Of a stretch of DNA of 64,000 bases, positions 37,814 through 46,922 are shown one piece after another. Every line of letters begins with the position of its first letter. Position 1 is the first letter of the stretch. Made by a program: the position numbers and the translations under genes. The notes beneath the pieces were generated by a model, which had not been told where the DNA came from, did not search any database, and worked only from the letters and a program-made list of their open reading frames with translations. The DNA is taken from assembly GCA_003963405.1 (NCBI GenBank), contig RXIY01000005.1:1-64000 (forward strand), written 5' to 3'. The stretch comes from Hyphomicrobiales bacterium. GTDB taxonomy: Bacteria; Pseudomonadota; Alphaproteobacteria; Rhizobiales; Beijerinckiaceae.

Positions 37814-38946
37814 TCCTCATACTCTTCGCGGGCACGCGAGTCGGCGACGACCGCCGAGCCGACATTGCAGACGAGTTCATGGTCGGGGAAAATGGTGAGC
37901 GTGCGGATCGCGACATTGAAGCGGATGTCGCCGTTGGGCGCGATCACGCCGAGCGAGCCGCAATAGACGCCGCGCGGCGCGCATTCGAGGTCGCGGATGA
38001 TCTCCATGGCGCGAATCTTGGGCGCGCCGGTGACGGAGCCGCAGGGGAAAAGACCCGTGAAAAGCTCGGCGAGCGAAATGTCGTCGCGCAGCCGCGCCTC
38101 GATCCCCGAGGTCATCTGATGCAGCGTCGGATAGGTCTCGATGGTGAAGAGGTCCGTGACCTTGACCGAGCCGACTTCCGAAAGACGCGAAAGATCGTTG
38201 CGCAGAAGATCGACGATCATGAGATTTTCGGCGCGCGACTTCTCGTCCTCGACGAGATATTGGGCGCGCGCCATGTCCTCGGTCGGCATGACGCCGCGCT
38301 GCGCGGTGCCCTTCATCGGCCGGGCGCGGATGGCGCGGCCCTGCGCCTCGAAGAAGACCTCGGGCGACAGAGAGACGACCGTCTCCTCGCCGAGCGCCAC
38401 GACGCCCCCATAGGCGACAGGCTGGCGCTTGCGCAGGGCGCCGTAGAGCGCCAGCGGGTCGCCGTCGAAACGGCCATAGAGCGGGAAGGTGAGGTTGATC
38501 TGATAGACGTCGCCGGCGAAGATGAAATCCCGGCAGGCGCGGAAACGCTCAGCGTAGTCGCTCTCGCTCCAGGCCGGCGTCAGAGCCACGCGCGGGGCGG
38601 GGCCTTCGGCGGGCGGCAGCGTCCAGGGCCGGGGCGCGCGGAAGGCGCCGAAGAGCAGCAGCGGGGTGCGCGAGCGCGGCGTCGTCTGGGTCGAAAACTT
38701 CGGCTCGAGCGCATAGCCGAGTTCATAGCTGGCGTAACCCGCGAGATAGAGGCCCCTTTTCGCGGCGGCCTCCATGCGGGCGAAGGCGTCCTGGACCTCG
38801 GCGGCCTCGCGGGCGACGATGATCTCCTCGGGCGCGTCGAAGAGCTGCGCCCGGCCGCCGTCGCGTCCGTCCTCGAAGACGATGTAAGGCCGCGCCGGCG
38901 CGTCGGTCTGCGTCGGGGCGTCGGTGCGGGCGGCGGCGTCAGGCAT
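37762..38946 (-). CDS. pabB: Aminodeoxychorismate synthase component I
   Basis: Chorismate-utilising enzyme forming 4-amino-4-deoxychorismate with ammonia from a PabA subunit. The 394-residue protein shows the chorismate-binding domain signatures GDVYQINLTFP, RARPMKGTAQRG (with the PIKGT-type loop and its Lys), EDEKSRAENLMIVDLLRNDLS, and LFPCGSVTGAPKIRAMEII. The ATG at 38946 (MPDAAARTD) is taken; the frame extends 16 codons further. pabC overlaps its 3' end by 52 bp. pabA is not in this window. Confidence 0.93.
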   Translation of the reverse strand: MPDAAARTDAPTQTDAPARPYIVFEDGRDGGRAQLFDAPEEIIVAREAAEVQDAFARMEAAAKRGLYLAGYASYELGYALEPKFSTQTTPRSRTPLLLFGAFRAPRPWTLPPAEGPAPRVALTPAWSESDYAERFRACRDFIFAGDVYQINLTFPLYGRFDGDPLALYGALRKRQPVAYGGVVALGEETVVSLSPEVFFEAQGRAIRARPMKGTAQRGVMPTEDMARAQYLVEDEKSRAENLMIVDLLRNDLSRLSEVGSVKVTDLFTIETYPTLHQMTSGIEARLRDDISLAELFTGLFPCGSVTGAPKIRAMEIIRDLECAPRGVYCGSLGVIAPNGDIRFNVAIRTLTIFPDHELVCNVGSAVVADSRAREEYEECLIKARFLTGAPTTSG

Positions 38947-39084
38947 CTGGGGCGAAGCTCGTTTCACTCTGAATGTTACAACGATCGCCCTCACCTATGA
39001 AAGGCGGGGCGTTTGCGCAATCTCGATTTCCGGCCGGCCCGACACAGGTTTTGATCTTGGGGGCGGCGCGGGCTATGGAGAACC

Positions 39085-39939
39085 ATGTCAACCGCCTCGC
39101 AACCCGCGCAGCCGCTGCGCCTCCTTTTCATCGGCGACGTGCTCGGCCGCTCCGGCCGCGCGGCGGTGATCCGCTACGTTCCGCGCCTGCGCGAGAAGTG
39201 GGCGCTCGATTTCGTGGTGTGCAACGGCGAGAACGCGGCCGGGGGCTTCGGCATTACCGAGGCCATTTGCGAGGAAATGCTCGCCGCCGGAGTCGATTGC
39301 GTCACGCTCGGCAATCACGCTTTCGACCAGCGGGAGACGCTGGTTTTCATCGAGCGCCAGCCGCGCCTTTTGCGGCCCATCAATTATCCGCCCGGCACGC
39401 CGGGCCGGGGCGCCAATCTCTTCGCCGCCGCGCGCGGCCAGCAGGTCCTGGTGATCAATCCCATGGGCCGCGTATTCATGGACGCGATCGACGACCCTTT
39501 TGCCGCTATGGAGCGCGAGCTCGGCGCCTGCCCACTTGGGGTGGGCTGCGACGCCATCGTGGTCGACATGCACGCCGAGACCTCGAGCGAAAAGATGGCC
39601 ATGGGCCATTTCGTCGATGGAAGGGCGTCGCTCGTCGTCGGCACCCATACGCATGTGCCGACCGCGGACGCACAGATCCTGCCCGGCGGCACAGCCTATC
39701 TCACCGACGCCGGCATGACCGGCGACTATGATTCCGTCATTGGCATGGACAAGGAGGAGCCGCTGCGCCGCTTCATTCGCAAGACGCCGGGCGCGCGCTA
39801 CGAGCCGGCCAATGGCGAGGCGACGCTCTGCGGCGTGGCGATCGAGGTGGGGCGGGACGGGCTCGCGGGCATGATTTCGCCCGTGCGGCTCGGCGGCCGG
39901 CTGCGAGCCGAATGGCCGCAGGAATGGGGCGCGCCCTGA
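39085..39939 (+). CDS. YmdB-family metallophosphoesterase (TIGR00282)
   Basis: A 284-residue calcineurin-like phosphoesterase of the YmdB/DR1281 group, which hydrolyses 2',3'-cyclic nucleotides in studied members. Metal-ligand motifs in order: LFIGDVLGRSGR, VVCNGENAAGGFG, VTLGNHAFDQRE, VDMHAETSSEK, VGTHTHVPTADA, and TDAGMTGDYDSVIG. All appear intact. Plus-strand single gene, 138 bp after the divergent pabB start. Confidence 0.93.
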   Translation: MSTASQPAQPLRLLFIGDVLGRSGRAAVIRYVPRLREKWALDFVVCNGENAAGGFGITEAICEEMLAAGVDCVTLGNHAFDQRETLVFIERQPRLLRPINYPPGTPGRGANLFAAARGQQVLVINPMGRVFMDAIDDPFAAMERELGACPLGVGCDAIVVDMHAETSSEKMAMGHFVDGRASLVVGTHTHVPTADAQILPGGTAYLTDAGMTGDYDSVIGMDKEEPLRRFIRKTPGARYEPANGEATLCGVAIEVGRDGLAGMISPVRLGGRLRAEWPQEWGAP

Positions 39940-40012
39940 TTTCCGGCCTGTTCAGCCGCGCTTGCGTCCATTAAATTATCGGGCCGGATGACGGCGCGGC
40001 GGAGCCAGCAAG

Positions 40013-40903
40013 ATGAAGTGGGAAGATCTCCAGACCTCTGAAAATATCGAGGACCGCCGGGGCGAGGGCGGTGGCATGTTCGGCGGCCCGTCAGGGGGCG
40101 GCGGCGGCATCGGGCTCGGCACCATCGTCATTCTCGGCATCCTCGGCTGGGCCCTCGGCATCAATCCTTCGCTCCTGATCGGCGGGGCCGACATGCTGAG
40201 CCGCATGGGCGGCGGCCACCGCGTGGAGCGGGAGGACCGCACCCGCGAGGCGTCGCAGCCGGCCGATCAGATGGGGCAATTCGTCTCCAAGGTCGTGGGC
40301 TCCAATGAGCAGGTCTGGTCGCAAATCCTGCCGCAGCAGGAGGGCGTTGCGTTCCGCGCGCCCCGGCTCGTGCTCTTCGACGGCGCGACCAGTTCGCGAT
40401 GCGGGACCGCGCAATCGGCGATGGGTCCGTTCTACTGCCCCCTCGACCAGCGCATCTATCTCGACACCTCCTTCTTCCGCGACATGAAGCAGCGCTTCGG
40501 CGGGGGCGGCGATTTCGCCTATGCCTATGTCATTTCTCACGAGATGGGGCACCACATCCAGAATCTGCTCGGCATTCTGCCCAAGGTGCAGCGCGCCCAG
40601 GCGCGCGCCGGCAGCCGCGGCGAGGCCAACGCCCTCTCGGTTCGCGTCGAGCTGATGGCGGATTGCCTCGCGGGCGTGTGGGCCAACAATGGCAATGCGC
40701 GCCAGCACTTCCTGGAGGAGGGCGACATCGAGAAGGCGGTCGCCTCGGCCCAGGCCATCGGCGACGATCGTCTCCAGCGCGCGCAGCGCGGCTATGTGGT
40801 GCCCGACAGCTTCACCCACGGCTCTTCGGCGCAGCGTACCGAATGGCTGCTGCGCGGCCTGAAGAGCGGCCGGATCGACGACTGCAACACCTTCAATCGG
40901 TGA
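40013..40903 (+). CDS. ypfJ: Neutral zinc metallopeptidase, YpfJ family
   Basis: A 296-residue membrane-anchored peptidase family (KPN_02809/YpfJ). After a Gly-rich N-terminus there is one transmembrane segment (about 35-55), then a catalytic domain with ISHEMGHHIQN (HExxH zinc ligands and catalytic Glu) and RVELMADCLAGVWAN with the third ligand candidate; FYCPLDQRIYLDTSFF is also typical. Natural substrate unknown. It ends 4 bp before the convergent neighbour's stop. Confidence 0.92.
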   Translation: MKWEDLQTSENIEDRRGEGGGMFGGPSGGGGGIGLGTIVILGILGWALGINPSLLIGGADMLSRMGGGHRVEREDRTREASQPADQMGQFVSKVVGSNEQVWSQILPQQEGVAFRAPRLVLFDGATSSRCGTAQSAMGPFYCPLDQRIYLDTSFFRDMKQRFGGGGDFAYAYVISHEMGHHIQNLLGILPKVQRAQARAGSRGEANALSVRVELMADCLAGVWANNGNARQHFLEEGDIEKAVASAQAIGDDRLQRAQRGYVVPDSFTHGSSAQRTEWLLRGLKSGRIDDCNTFNR

Positions 40904-40906
40904 GAG

Positions 40907-41434
40907 CTAATAGGTTCGGCGCGCGCGGCAGGAAAGTTCCGCGCAGCCGAGCTTTCTGGCGAGCCTCCCGAGATCGGCGGAGGCGGCGGCGCGCAGCGCG
41001 CTTTTCGGGGCGATGACGCCCACCGGCTCGGACAGGCGCGGCGCGAGACGCGTCAGCAAGGAATGCGGCGCGAGACGCAGCACCAGGACAGTGTCCGGCG
41101 CGCCATGGACGAAAACATCGTCGATCTCGTCAATGAAGCCGCGCTCAACGGCATTGCCGGCGCAAAGCAGAAGAATTCGGTCGCGGCGCGCGGCGTCCAG
41201 GCCGCGCGCGAGACCTTCTTCGGCCGTGGCGGTTTCGACGAGCGCGCAGCCGGCTTCGTCGGCAATGGCCTCGAGTCCGCGCTCGGGCGCGCCGACCAGC
41301 ACGGCGTCCGCCACGAGGCCCTGCACGCATGATTCGACGAGAGAGGCGAGGCTGCGCGCAATGGCGTCGCGGCGCAGCGGGGCGGCGGGCTTTCCATGGG
41401 CGAGGATAACGGCGGTCAGCATCGCCTTTTCCAT
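40907..41434 (-). CDS. Putative glycosyltransferase-like protein, uncharacterised
   Basis: A 175-residue protein beginning MEKAMLTAVILAHG; ATG at 41422 (MLTAVILAHG) is an alternative. The start VILAHGKPAAPLRRDAIARSLASL resembles a nucleotide-sugar-binding first strand and helix of the GT-A fold, and DRILLLCAGNAVERGFIDEID could hold the metal-binding strand, but the usual DxD motif is not visible. The much longer open frame on this strand (to 42985) is a shadow of the gene opposite. Function is not assigned with confidence. Confidence 0.5.
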   Translation of the reverse strand: MEKAMLTAVILAHGKPAAPLRRDAIARSLASLVESCVQGLVADAVLVGAPERGLEAIADEAGCALVETATAEEGLARGLDAARRDRILLLCAGNAVERGFIDEIDDVFVHGAPDTVLVLRLAPHSLLTRLAPRLSEPVGVIAPKSALRAAASADLGRLARKLGCAELSCRARRTY

Positions 41435-41545
41435 AGCTGAAAGCGCGGCACGGCGAAATGTGGCGCCAAATATTGAGGCGCAAGCGTCACGGATTGGGCG
41501 CCGCCCATTGCGCGGACCGCCGCCATCGGTCACCATCCGCGCATC

Positions 41546-43084
41546 ATGCCGCTCAGTCCCTTCCCACTCGAACTTCTGACGACCCAGCAAATGGCCCGCG
41601 CCGATCGCCTCACGATCGACAGCGGCGTGCCGAGCATGGATCTGATGGAGAACGCCGCCGTCGCGATTGCGCGCGTCGCGAGCCGCATTCTCCAGCGCAC
41701 CAGCGGGCGCCGCGTGCTGGTGCTGTGCGGGCCGGGAAACAATGGCGGCGACGGCTATGTCGCGGCGCGGCTGCTGCGCGCGCAACGCTACAAGGTGCGC
41801 GTCGCGTCGCTCGTGCCGCCCGATCAGCTTCGCGGCGACGCGGCGCGGGCGGCGGCGGGATGGACGGGCACGCTGCTTCCGGCGCAGGAATGCGATTTTC
41901 ACGGCGTCGATCTCGTCATCGACGCGCTGTTTGGAACCGGCCTGGCGCGCGATCTCGATCCGGCCGCGCAGGCTCTGGTGAATCGCCTCAATCAATGGCG
42001 GCGCGAAACGAAGCAGAACGTCATCAGCGTCGATATTCCCAGCGGCGTCGATGGCACAACGGGCGCGATTCGTGGCGCGGCGGTCGAGGCCGACGAGACG
42101 GTCACCTTCTTTCGCGTCAAGACCGGCCATCTGCTGCTGCCGGGGCGCTCCCGCTGCGGCCGGCTGACCTGCGCCCATATCGGCATCCGGTCGAGCACGC
42201 TCGAATCGATGGAGGTGAAGACCTTCGTCAACGCCCCGGCGCTGTGGCTGTCCGCGCTGCCGAGGCCCAAGGTGGACGGCCACAAATATACGCGCGGCCA
42301 TGCGCTGGTCGTTTCCGGCGGCGCGTCCTTCACCGGCGCGGCGCGGCTCTCGGCGGCGGCGGCGCTGCGCTCGGGCGCCGGCCTCGTCACGCTTGCAAGT
42401 CCGAGCGACGCGCTGCTCGTCAACGCCAGCGCGCTCACTTCGGTGATGGTGCGGCCCGCGGACGGCGCCAGGGGCCTCGCCGCCGTGCTCGCCGACGAGC
42501 GCAAGAACGCCGTGGCGCTCGGTCCGGGCCTCGGGGTGAGCGAGGCGAGCTGCGAGCAGGTCGAGGCGGCGCTGACGCCGCAGGCCTACCGCCGGGCCGC
42601 CGTGCTCGACGCCGATGCGCTGACGAGTTTCGAGAGCGACCCCTTCCGGCTGTGGCGGGCGACCCGCGCCGCTCCGGGGCCAGTCGTGATGACGCCGCAC
42701 GCGGGCGAATTCGTACGGCTCTTCGCCGAATGCGACAATGATCGCGCCAACCGCTCCAAGCTGGACAAGGCGCGCGACGCGGCGCGGGTGAGCGGCGCCG
42801 TCGTGCTTTACAAAGGCCCGGACACGGTCGTCGCGGCGCCGGACGGCCGCGCCTCGATCCAGAGCTGGGCGAGCCCCTGGCTCGCGACGGCGGGCTCGGG
42901 AGACGTGTTGACCGGCGTCGTCGCGGGACTTCTCGCGCAACGCATGGACGGATTTCTCGCAGCCTCCTGCGCAGTTTGGATGCATGCGCGCGCCGCGGAA
43001 ATTTTCGGGCCCGGCCTCATCGCCGACGACATTATCGCGACCTTGCCGCAGGTATGGCGCGACCTCTGCGGTGAGATTGTCTGA
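41546..43084 (+). CDS. nnr: Bifunctional NAD(P)HX epimerase / ADP-dependent dehydratase
   Basis: Repairs hydrated NAD(P)H: the N-terminal NnrE half epimerises R- to S-NAD(P)HX, the C-terminal NnrD half dehydrates it using ADP. 512 residues. NnrE features: LCGPGNNGGDGYVAARLL (about 61-78), IDALFGTGL, VDIPSGVDGTTG. NnrD features: KYTRGHALVVSGG, ALGPGLGV, MTPHAGEF, YKGPDTVVAAPDGR and the ATP/ADP loop LATAGSGDVLTGVVAGLLAQ. Single gene. Stop at 43084; carbonic anhydrase begins 198 bp later. Confidence 0.95.
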   Translation: MPLSPFPLELLTTQQMARADRLTIDSGVPSMDLMENAAVAIARVASRILQRTSGRRVLVLCGPGNNGGDGYVAARLLRAQRYKVRVASLVPPDQLRGDAARAAAGWTGTLLPAQECDFHGVDLVIDALFGTGLARDLDPAAQALVNRLNQWRRETKQNVISVDIPSGVDGTTGAIRGAAVEADETVTFFRVKTGHLLLPGRSRCGRLTCAHIGIRSSTLESMEVKTFVNAPALWLSALPRPKVDGHKYTRGHALVVSGGASFTGAARLSAAAALRSGAGLVTLASPSDALLVNASALTSVMVRPADGARGLAAVLADERKNAVALGPGLGVSEASCEQVEAALTPQAYRRAAVLDADALTSFESDPFRLWRATRAAPGPVVMTPHAGEFVRLFAECDNDRANRSKLDKARDAARVSGAVVLYKGPDTVVAAPDGRASIQSWASPWLATAGSGDVLTGVVAGLLAQRMDGFLAASCAVWMHARAAEIFGPGLIADDIIATLPQVWRDLCGEIV

Positions 43085-43282
43085 TCCGATGATCGCCCGT
43101 CACGAAATAGTAATGCTGCTGGCGTCAGAAAAGAAAATTGCTGTGGCACTATTACTTGCATCTTGTGCGCCTTGTGCTGGCAGTCACGCGTGACTAGACT
43201 GAGCTTCTGGTCTGCGAGGGTCGCAGGCAAAAAGGCGAATTCGTCCTCGCGCCAGATACGGGACGACAATGACGGGCGTCGA

Positions 43283-43918
43283 ATGCGGTCACACGAAAAA
43301 CTGCTGCTCGAAAACAAGGCCTGGGCCGAAGAGAAGAAACAACGGGAGCCCGATTACTTCGAGCGTCTCGCCCATGGCCAGCAGCCGGAGTTCCTGTGGA
43401 TCGGCTGCGCCGACAGCCGCGTGCCCGCGGACATCATCGTCAATGCGGAGCCGGGGCTGATCTTCGCGCATCGCAATATCGCCAATCAGGTCATCGCGAC
43501 GGATTTCAACTGTCTCAGCGTCGTGCAATACGCTGTCCAGGTTCTGAAGGTGAAGCACATCATCGTCTGCGGCCATTACAACTGTGGCGGCGTCAAGGCG
43601 GCGCTGTCGCATCAGCGGTCGGAATTCACGCTGCTCAACAAATGGCTGCTGCACGTGAAGGATGTCTATCGCCTTCACCGCGAAGAACTCGACGCGATCA
43701 ATTCCTTCGACGACAAGGCGAACCGGCTCGTCGAGCTCAATGTCATCGAACAGGTCAATTCTCTGTCCTATACGTCCATCGTGCAGAACGCCTGGAAAAG
43801 CGAACAACGGCCGGCGCTGCATGGTTGGGTCTACGCCCTCGATGATGGGCTTTTGAAGCAGCTCATCACGCTGGGGCCGGAAAGCAAGATCGACCGTATC
43901 TACGAGTGGGACGAGTAA
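43283..43918 (+). CDS. can: Beta-class carbonic anhydrase
   Basis: Interconverts carbon dioxide and bicarbonate in the cytoplasm. The 211-residue protein matches E. coli Can closely, with zinc and catalytic residues at the same positions: Cys42, Asp44, Arg46 (GCADSRVP), His98 and Cys101 (CGHYNCGG). The type I site (open Asp-Arg dyad) is retained. ATG at 43283 ([14 protein letters not shown]) is preferred over longer frames. Followed after 34 bp by a SulP transporter; such pairs are known to couple bicarbonate uptake and hydration. Confidence 0.96.
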   Translation: MRSHEKLLLENKAWAEEKKQREPDYFERLAHGQQPEFLWIGCADSRVPADIIVNAEPGLIFAHRNIANQVIATDFNCLSVVQYAVQVLKVKHIIVCGHYNCGGVKAALSHQRSEFTLLNKWLLHVKDVYRLHREELDAINSFDDKANRLVELNVIEQVNSLSYTSIVQNAWKSEQRPALHGWVYALDDGLLKQLITLGPESKIDRIYEWDE

Positions 43919-43952
43919 GTCCTAAAGCTCAGCGAACAGGAGACGTCAAGCC

Positions 43953-45512
43953 GTGTTGCGCAAGCATCTCGACTATTACATGCGCTATCTTGATCACGAC
44001 ATCCCCGCTGGCGTGGTCGTATTTCTGGTGGCGCTTCCGCTCTGCCTCGGCATCGCCGTGGCTTCTGGCGCGCCGCCCTTTTCCGGCGTCATCGCGGGCA
44101 TCGTCGGCGGGCTGGTGATCTCCGTCTTCAGCGGATCCCAGCTCAGCGTGTCCGGCCCCGCAGCCGGCCTTACCGTCATTGTGGCGGGGGCGGTGGACAA
44201 ATTCGGTCTCGGCGGCATGTTGCTCGCCGTCGCGCTCGCCGGCCTCATCCAGATCGGCATGGGATATGCGCGCGCCGGCGTCATCGGCGCCTATTTCCCC
44301 TCGGCCGTCATCAAGGGCATGCTCGCCGCGATCGGCCTCATCCTCATCATGAAGCAGCTTCCGCACGCCGTCGGTTACGATGCGGACAGCGAGAGCGATC
44401 TGTCGTTTCTCGAGGACGACGCCAATGCGACATTCTCCTTTGTCTGGTCGTCGCTGAATTCGATCTCGGCCGGCGCTACGATCGTGGCGCTGGCGTCGCT
44501 CGCCATTCTTTTGTTCTGGGAGACGTCCAAAATCAGGGACCACCGGATTCTCTCTCTGGTTCCGGGTCCCCTCGTCGCCGTCGTCTTCGGCGTCGTCTTC
44601 AATCTTCTGGCGCAGACAGTCTTGCCTGTCCTCGCCATCGCGCCCCAGCATCTCGTCACGCTGCCGCAGATCTTCGGACTTGCACAGTTCGCAGGTGAAA
44701 TCCGTTTCCCGGATTTCAAAATGCTCACGGACTACCATGTCTATGTCACGGCCGCGACGCTCGCCCTCGTCGGCAGTCTCGAAACATTGCTCAGCCTCGA
44801 GGCCGTGGACAAGCTCGATCCGCTCAAGCGCACGGCGCCGACAGATCAGGAACTCAAGGCGCAGGGCGTAGGCAATTTCATCAGCGGCATGATCGGCGGC
44901 CTGCCGATCACGGCGGTGATCGTCCGCAGCTCCGCCAATATCGACGCCGGCGCGCATACCAAGGTCGCCTGCATCGTTCATGGCGTATTGCTGCTGCTAA
45001 GCGTCATGTTCCTCACGACCGTGCTGAACATGATCCCGCTCGCCTGTCTCGCTGCCGTGCTGCTGCTCACCGGCTACAAGCTGGCGAAGCCGAAGCTCGT
45101 CATAGAGCAATTCGAGAAGGGCTTCGCCCAGTTCGCGCCTTTCGCCGTCACCATCGCGGCGATCCTCCTGACCGATCTCCTCAAGGGCATGGCGATCGGC
45201 ATGGCGGTGGGCCTGTTCTTCGTGCTCTACGGCAATTACCATTCGGCTTTCACGCTCACGCGCGACGGCAAGAACTATCTGCTTCGGCTCCAGAAGGACG
45301 TGTCTTTCCTCAACCGGGCGCCGCTGCGCAACCTTCTCGCCGACATCGAAGACGACAGCTATGTCGTCATCGACGGCACGCGCGCGAATTTCATCGACCA
45401 CGACATCATGGAGACGCTCGAAGACTTCATGAAGGCCGCGAGCGACAACAATATTCGCGTCGAGCTGAAAAACGTCCGCGGTCTCGCCGCGCCGGCGATG
45501 GTCGCGGCCTGA
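43953..45512 (+). CDS. SulP family anion transporter, probable bicarbonate transporter
   Basis: A 519-residue SLC26/SulP protein: about 12 hydrophobic segments from residue 18 to 420, the family pattern VFSGSQLSVSGPAAGLTVIV and a C-terminal STAS domain (YVVIDGTRANFIDHDIMETLEDFMKAA). GTG start at 43953 with AGGAG at 43939-43943. Placement directly behind can suggests bicarbonate as substrate, as in BicA-like SulP/CA pairs; sulfate cannot be excluded from sequence. A strong hairpin follows. Confidence 0.9.
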   Translation: MLRKHLDYYMRYLDHDIPAGVVVFLVALPLCLGIAVASGAPPFSGVIAGIVGGLVISVFSGSQLSVSGPAAGLTVIVAGAVDKFGLGGMLLAVALAGLIQIGMGYARAGVIGAYFPSAVIKGMLAAIGLILIMKQLPHAVGYDADSESDLSFLEDDANATFSFVWSSLNSISAGATIVALASLAILLFWETSKIRDHRILSLVPGPLVAVVFGVVFNLLAQTVLPVLAIAPQHLVTLPQIFGLAQFAGEIRFPDFKMLTDYHVYVTAATLALVGSLETLLSLEAVDKLDPLKRTAPTDQELKAQGVGNFISGMIGGLPITAVIVRSSANIDAGAHTKVACIVHGVLLLLSVMFLTTVLNMIPLACLAAVLLLTGYKLAKPKLVIEQFEKGFAQFAPFAVTIAAILLTDLLKGMAIGMAVGLFFVLYGNYHSAFTLTRDGKNYLLRLQKDVSFLNRAPLRNLLADIEDDSYVVIDGTRANFIDHDIMETLEDFMKAASDNNIRVELKNVRGLAAPAMVAA

Positions 45513-45519
45513 CGAGCAT

Positions 45520-45554
45520 CCCTGCGAGCGAAGTGAAGCGCCTCGCTCGCAGGG
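45520..45554. terminator. Bidirectional terminator after sulP
   Basis: CCCTGCGAGCGA (45520-45531) pairs perfectly over 12 bp with TCGCTCGCAGGG (45543-45554), 11-nt loop, in the 55-bp space between convergent genes. No T-run. Confidence 0.7.
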
Positions 45555-45567
45555 CCGGGCCCCGCCT

Positions 45568-46341
45568 TCAACCCGGCGTGAATTTCTCGAAGACGATCTG
45601 ATCCGCCCATTGCGCCGCCATTTCGGCCTGCGCAAGCGAGCGCACCGTCCATGTCGTCACGGGTATCCTGAGCGCCTGCCGCGCGAGGACCGGGATGGCG
45701 TGGGGCAGATCGGCCACGCTCCATGACAGGAAGTCCGGGCGCGTGCGCGGATAGTGCAGGAAATGCGTCATCTCCGCGCGCTGCGCGGGAGAGAGCATCG
45801 GCCAGTCCTTCTCATCATAGCGGGCTTCGCCGACCATGCCGAGCGGGACATGGGCGACGCCGAGCGCCTCCGCGTTCGCGCGCAGAAAGGCGATGGGCGC
45901 CGGATCGAAGCTCTCCACGACGACCCGGCCTCGATAGGCCGAGAGAAGTTCGGCGGCGCGTCTGGCTGCGCGGAGATCGCCGTCGAAATGACTTTTCAGC
46001 TCGACGACGAGCGGCGCGCCTCCGGCAATCGCAGCGAGAAAGGCGGCGAAGGTGGGGATGGTCTCGGACGACCCCTTCAGCCGCAGGCGGGAGAGCGCCT
46101 GCGCGTCGCGGGCGTCGACGCGCCCGCTGGCGTCTGTGAGGCGCTCCAGCGTGTCGTCGTGAAACACGACGAGGTCGCCGTCCCGCGTCGCCTGCACGTC
46201 GCATTCGATGGCGTAGCCCTTGGCGATGGCGGCGCCGGCGGCTCCCAGAGAATTCTCGATGACGCCGGCGGACGCCTTGTGCAGTCCCCGATGGGCGATC
46301 GGCCGGGCGATCAGCCAATCGAGCGCCGGCGCCGTCATCAC
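45568..46341 (-). CDS. Glycerophosphodiester phosphodiesterase
   Basis: Hydrolyses glycerophosphodiesters to glycerol-3-phosphate and an alcohol. 257-residue TIM barrel with IAHRGLHKASAGVIENSLGAA (HR and EN catalytic signature), YAIECDVQATRDGDLVVFHDDTLERLT (metal and catalytic His), VVELKSHFDGD and TTWTVRS. No signal peptide, so the cytoplasmic UgpQ type. Its ATG overlaps the ridA stop by 4 bp (ATGA at 46341-46338), so the two genes are coupled. Confidence 0.94.
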   Translation of the reverse strand: MMTAPALDWLIARPIAHRGLHKASAGVIENSLGAAGAAIAKGYAIECDVQATRDGDLVVFHDDTLERLTDASGRVDARDAQALSRLRLKGSSETIPTFAAFLAAIAGGAPLVVELKSHFDGDLRAARRAAELLSAYRGRVVVESFDPAPIAFLRANAEALGVAHVPLGMVGEARYDEKDWPMLSPAQRAEMTHFLHYPRTRPDFLSWSVADLPHAIPVLARQALRIPVTTWTVRSLAQAEMAAQWADQIVFEKFTPG

Positions 46342-46817
46342 AGAATCTCGAAGACGGCTTCCACCTCGACGGCGGCGTCGAGCGGCAATTGCGCGACGCC
46401 CACGGCGAAGCGCGCATGTTTTCCGTTCTCGCCCAGCACGGCGGCGAAGAGATCGGAGGCGCCGTTCACCACTTGCGGCACCTGGCCGAAGTCGGGCAGG
46501 GCGTTGACATAGCCGCCGATCCGCACCGCCCTGAGCGACGCGAGATCGCCGACGGCGACGCGGGCCTGCGCGAGCACATTGAGCGCCGCCTGCCGCGCCG
46601 CTGCCTGGCCATCCTCAAGCGACACCGCGCCGCCGAGCTTGCCCTTGTGGGCGGGATCGATCCCATTCGCGCCCATCGGCAACTGGCCAGAGACGAACAG
46701 CAGCCCGCCCGCGTGCGCGTAGGGAACGTAATTCGCCACTGGCGCGGCGGCAGCCGGCAGGGTCAGCCCGAGGGCGGCGAGGCGCGCGTCAGGGGTCTCG
46801 TTGGCGGAACTGATCAT
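46338..46817 (-). CDS. RidA family protein (reactive imine deaminase type)
   Basis: A 159-residue RidA/YjgF/UK114 protein, from the longer TdcF-unlike subgroup of about 150-160 residues. Features: PYAHAGGLLFVSGQLPM, QAALNVLAQARVAVGDLASL, VNALPDFGQVPQVVNGASDLF, RFAVGVAQLPLDAAVEVEAVFE. The catalytic Arg of canonical RidA (R-x-A... region) aligns near KHARFAVGVAQLP, where Arg is retained, but activity was not tested. Upstream gene of a two-gene unit with the GDPD gene. Confidence 0.9.
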   Translation of the reverse strand: MISSANETPDARLAALGLTLPAAAAPVANYVPYAHAGGLLFVSGQLPMGANGIDPAHKGKLGGAVSLEDGQAAARQAALNVLAQARVAVGDLASLRAVRIGGYVNALPDFGQVPQVVNGASDLFAAVLGENGKHARFAVGVAQLPLDAAVEVEAVFEIL

Positions 46818-46922
46818 GACTATTTTCCCCGAGAAAAGGTTTGCTCCGGCGCCAGCCTGACCCTAATTTCAGCCGACTTGCGACGCAATGGCGACGCTGC
46901 TGCACCGTGGTGAAATCTTCTC

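Noticed and set aside
43144-43160. Possible sigma-54 promoter (TGGCAC ... TTGCA) upstream of carbonic anhydrase
   Set aside because: The GG and GC elements are 13 bp apart instead of the strict 12, so it is off by one base.
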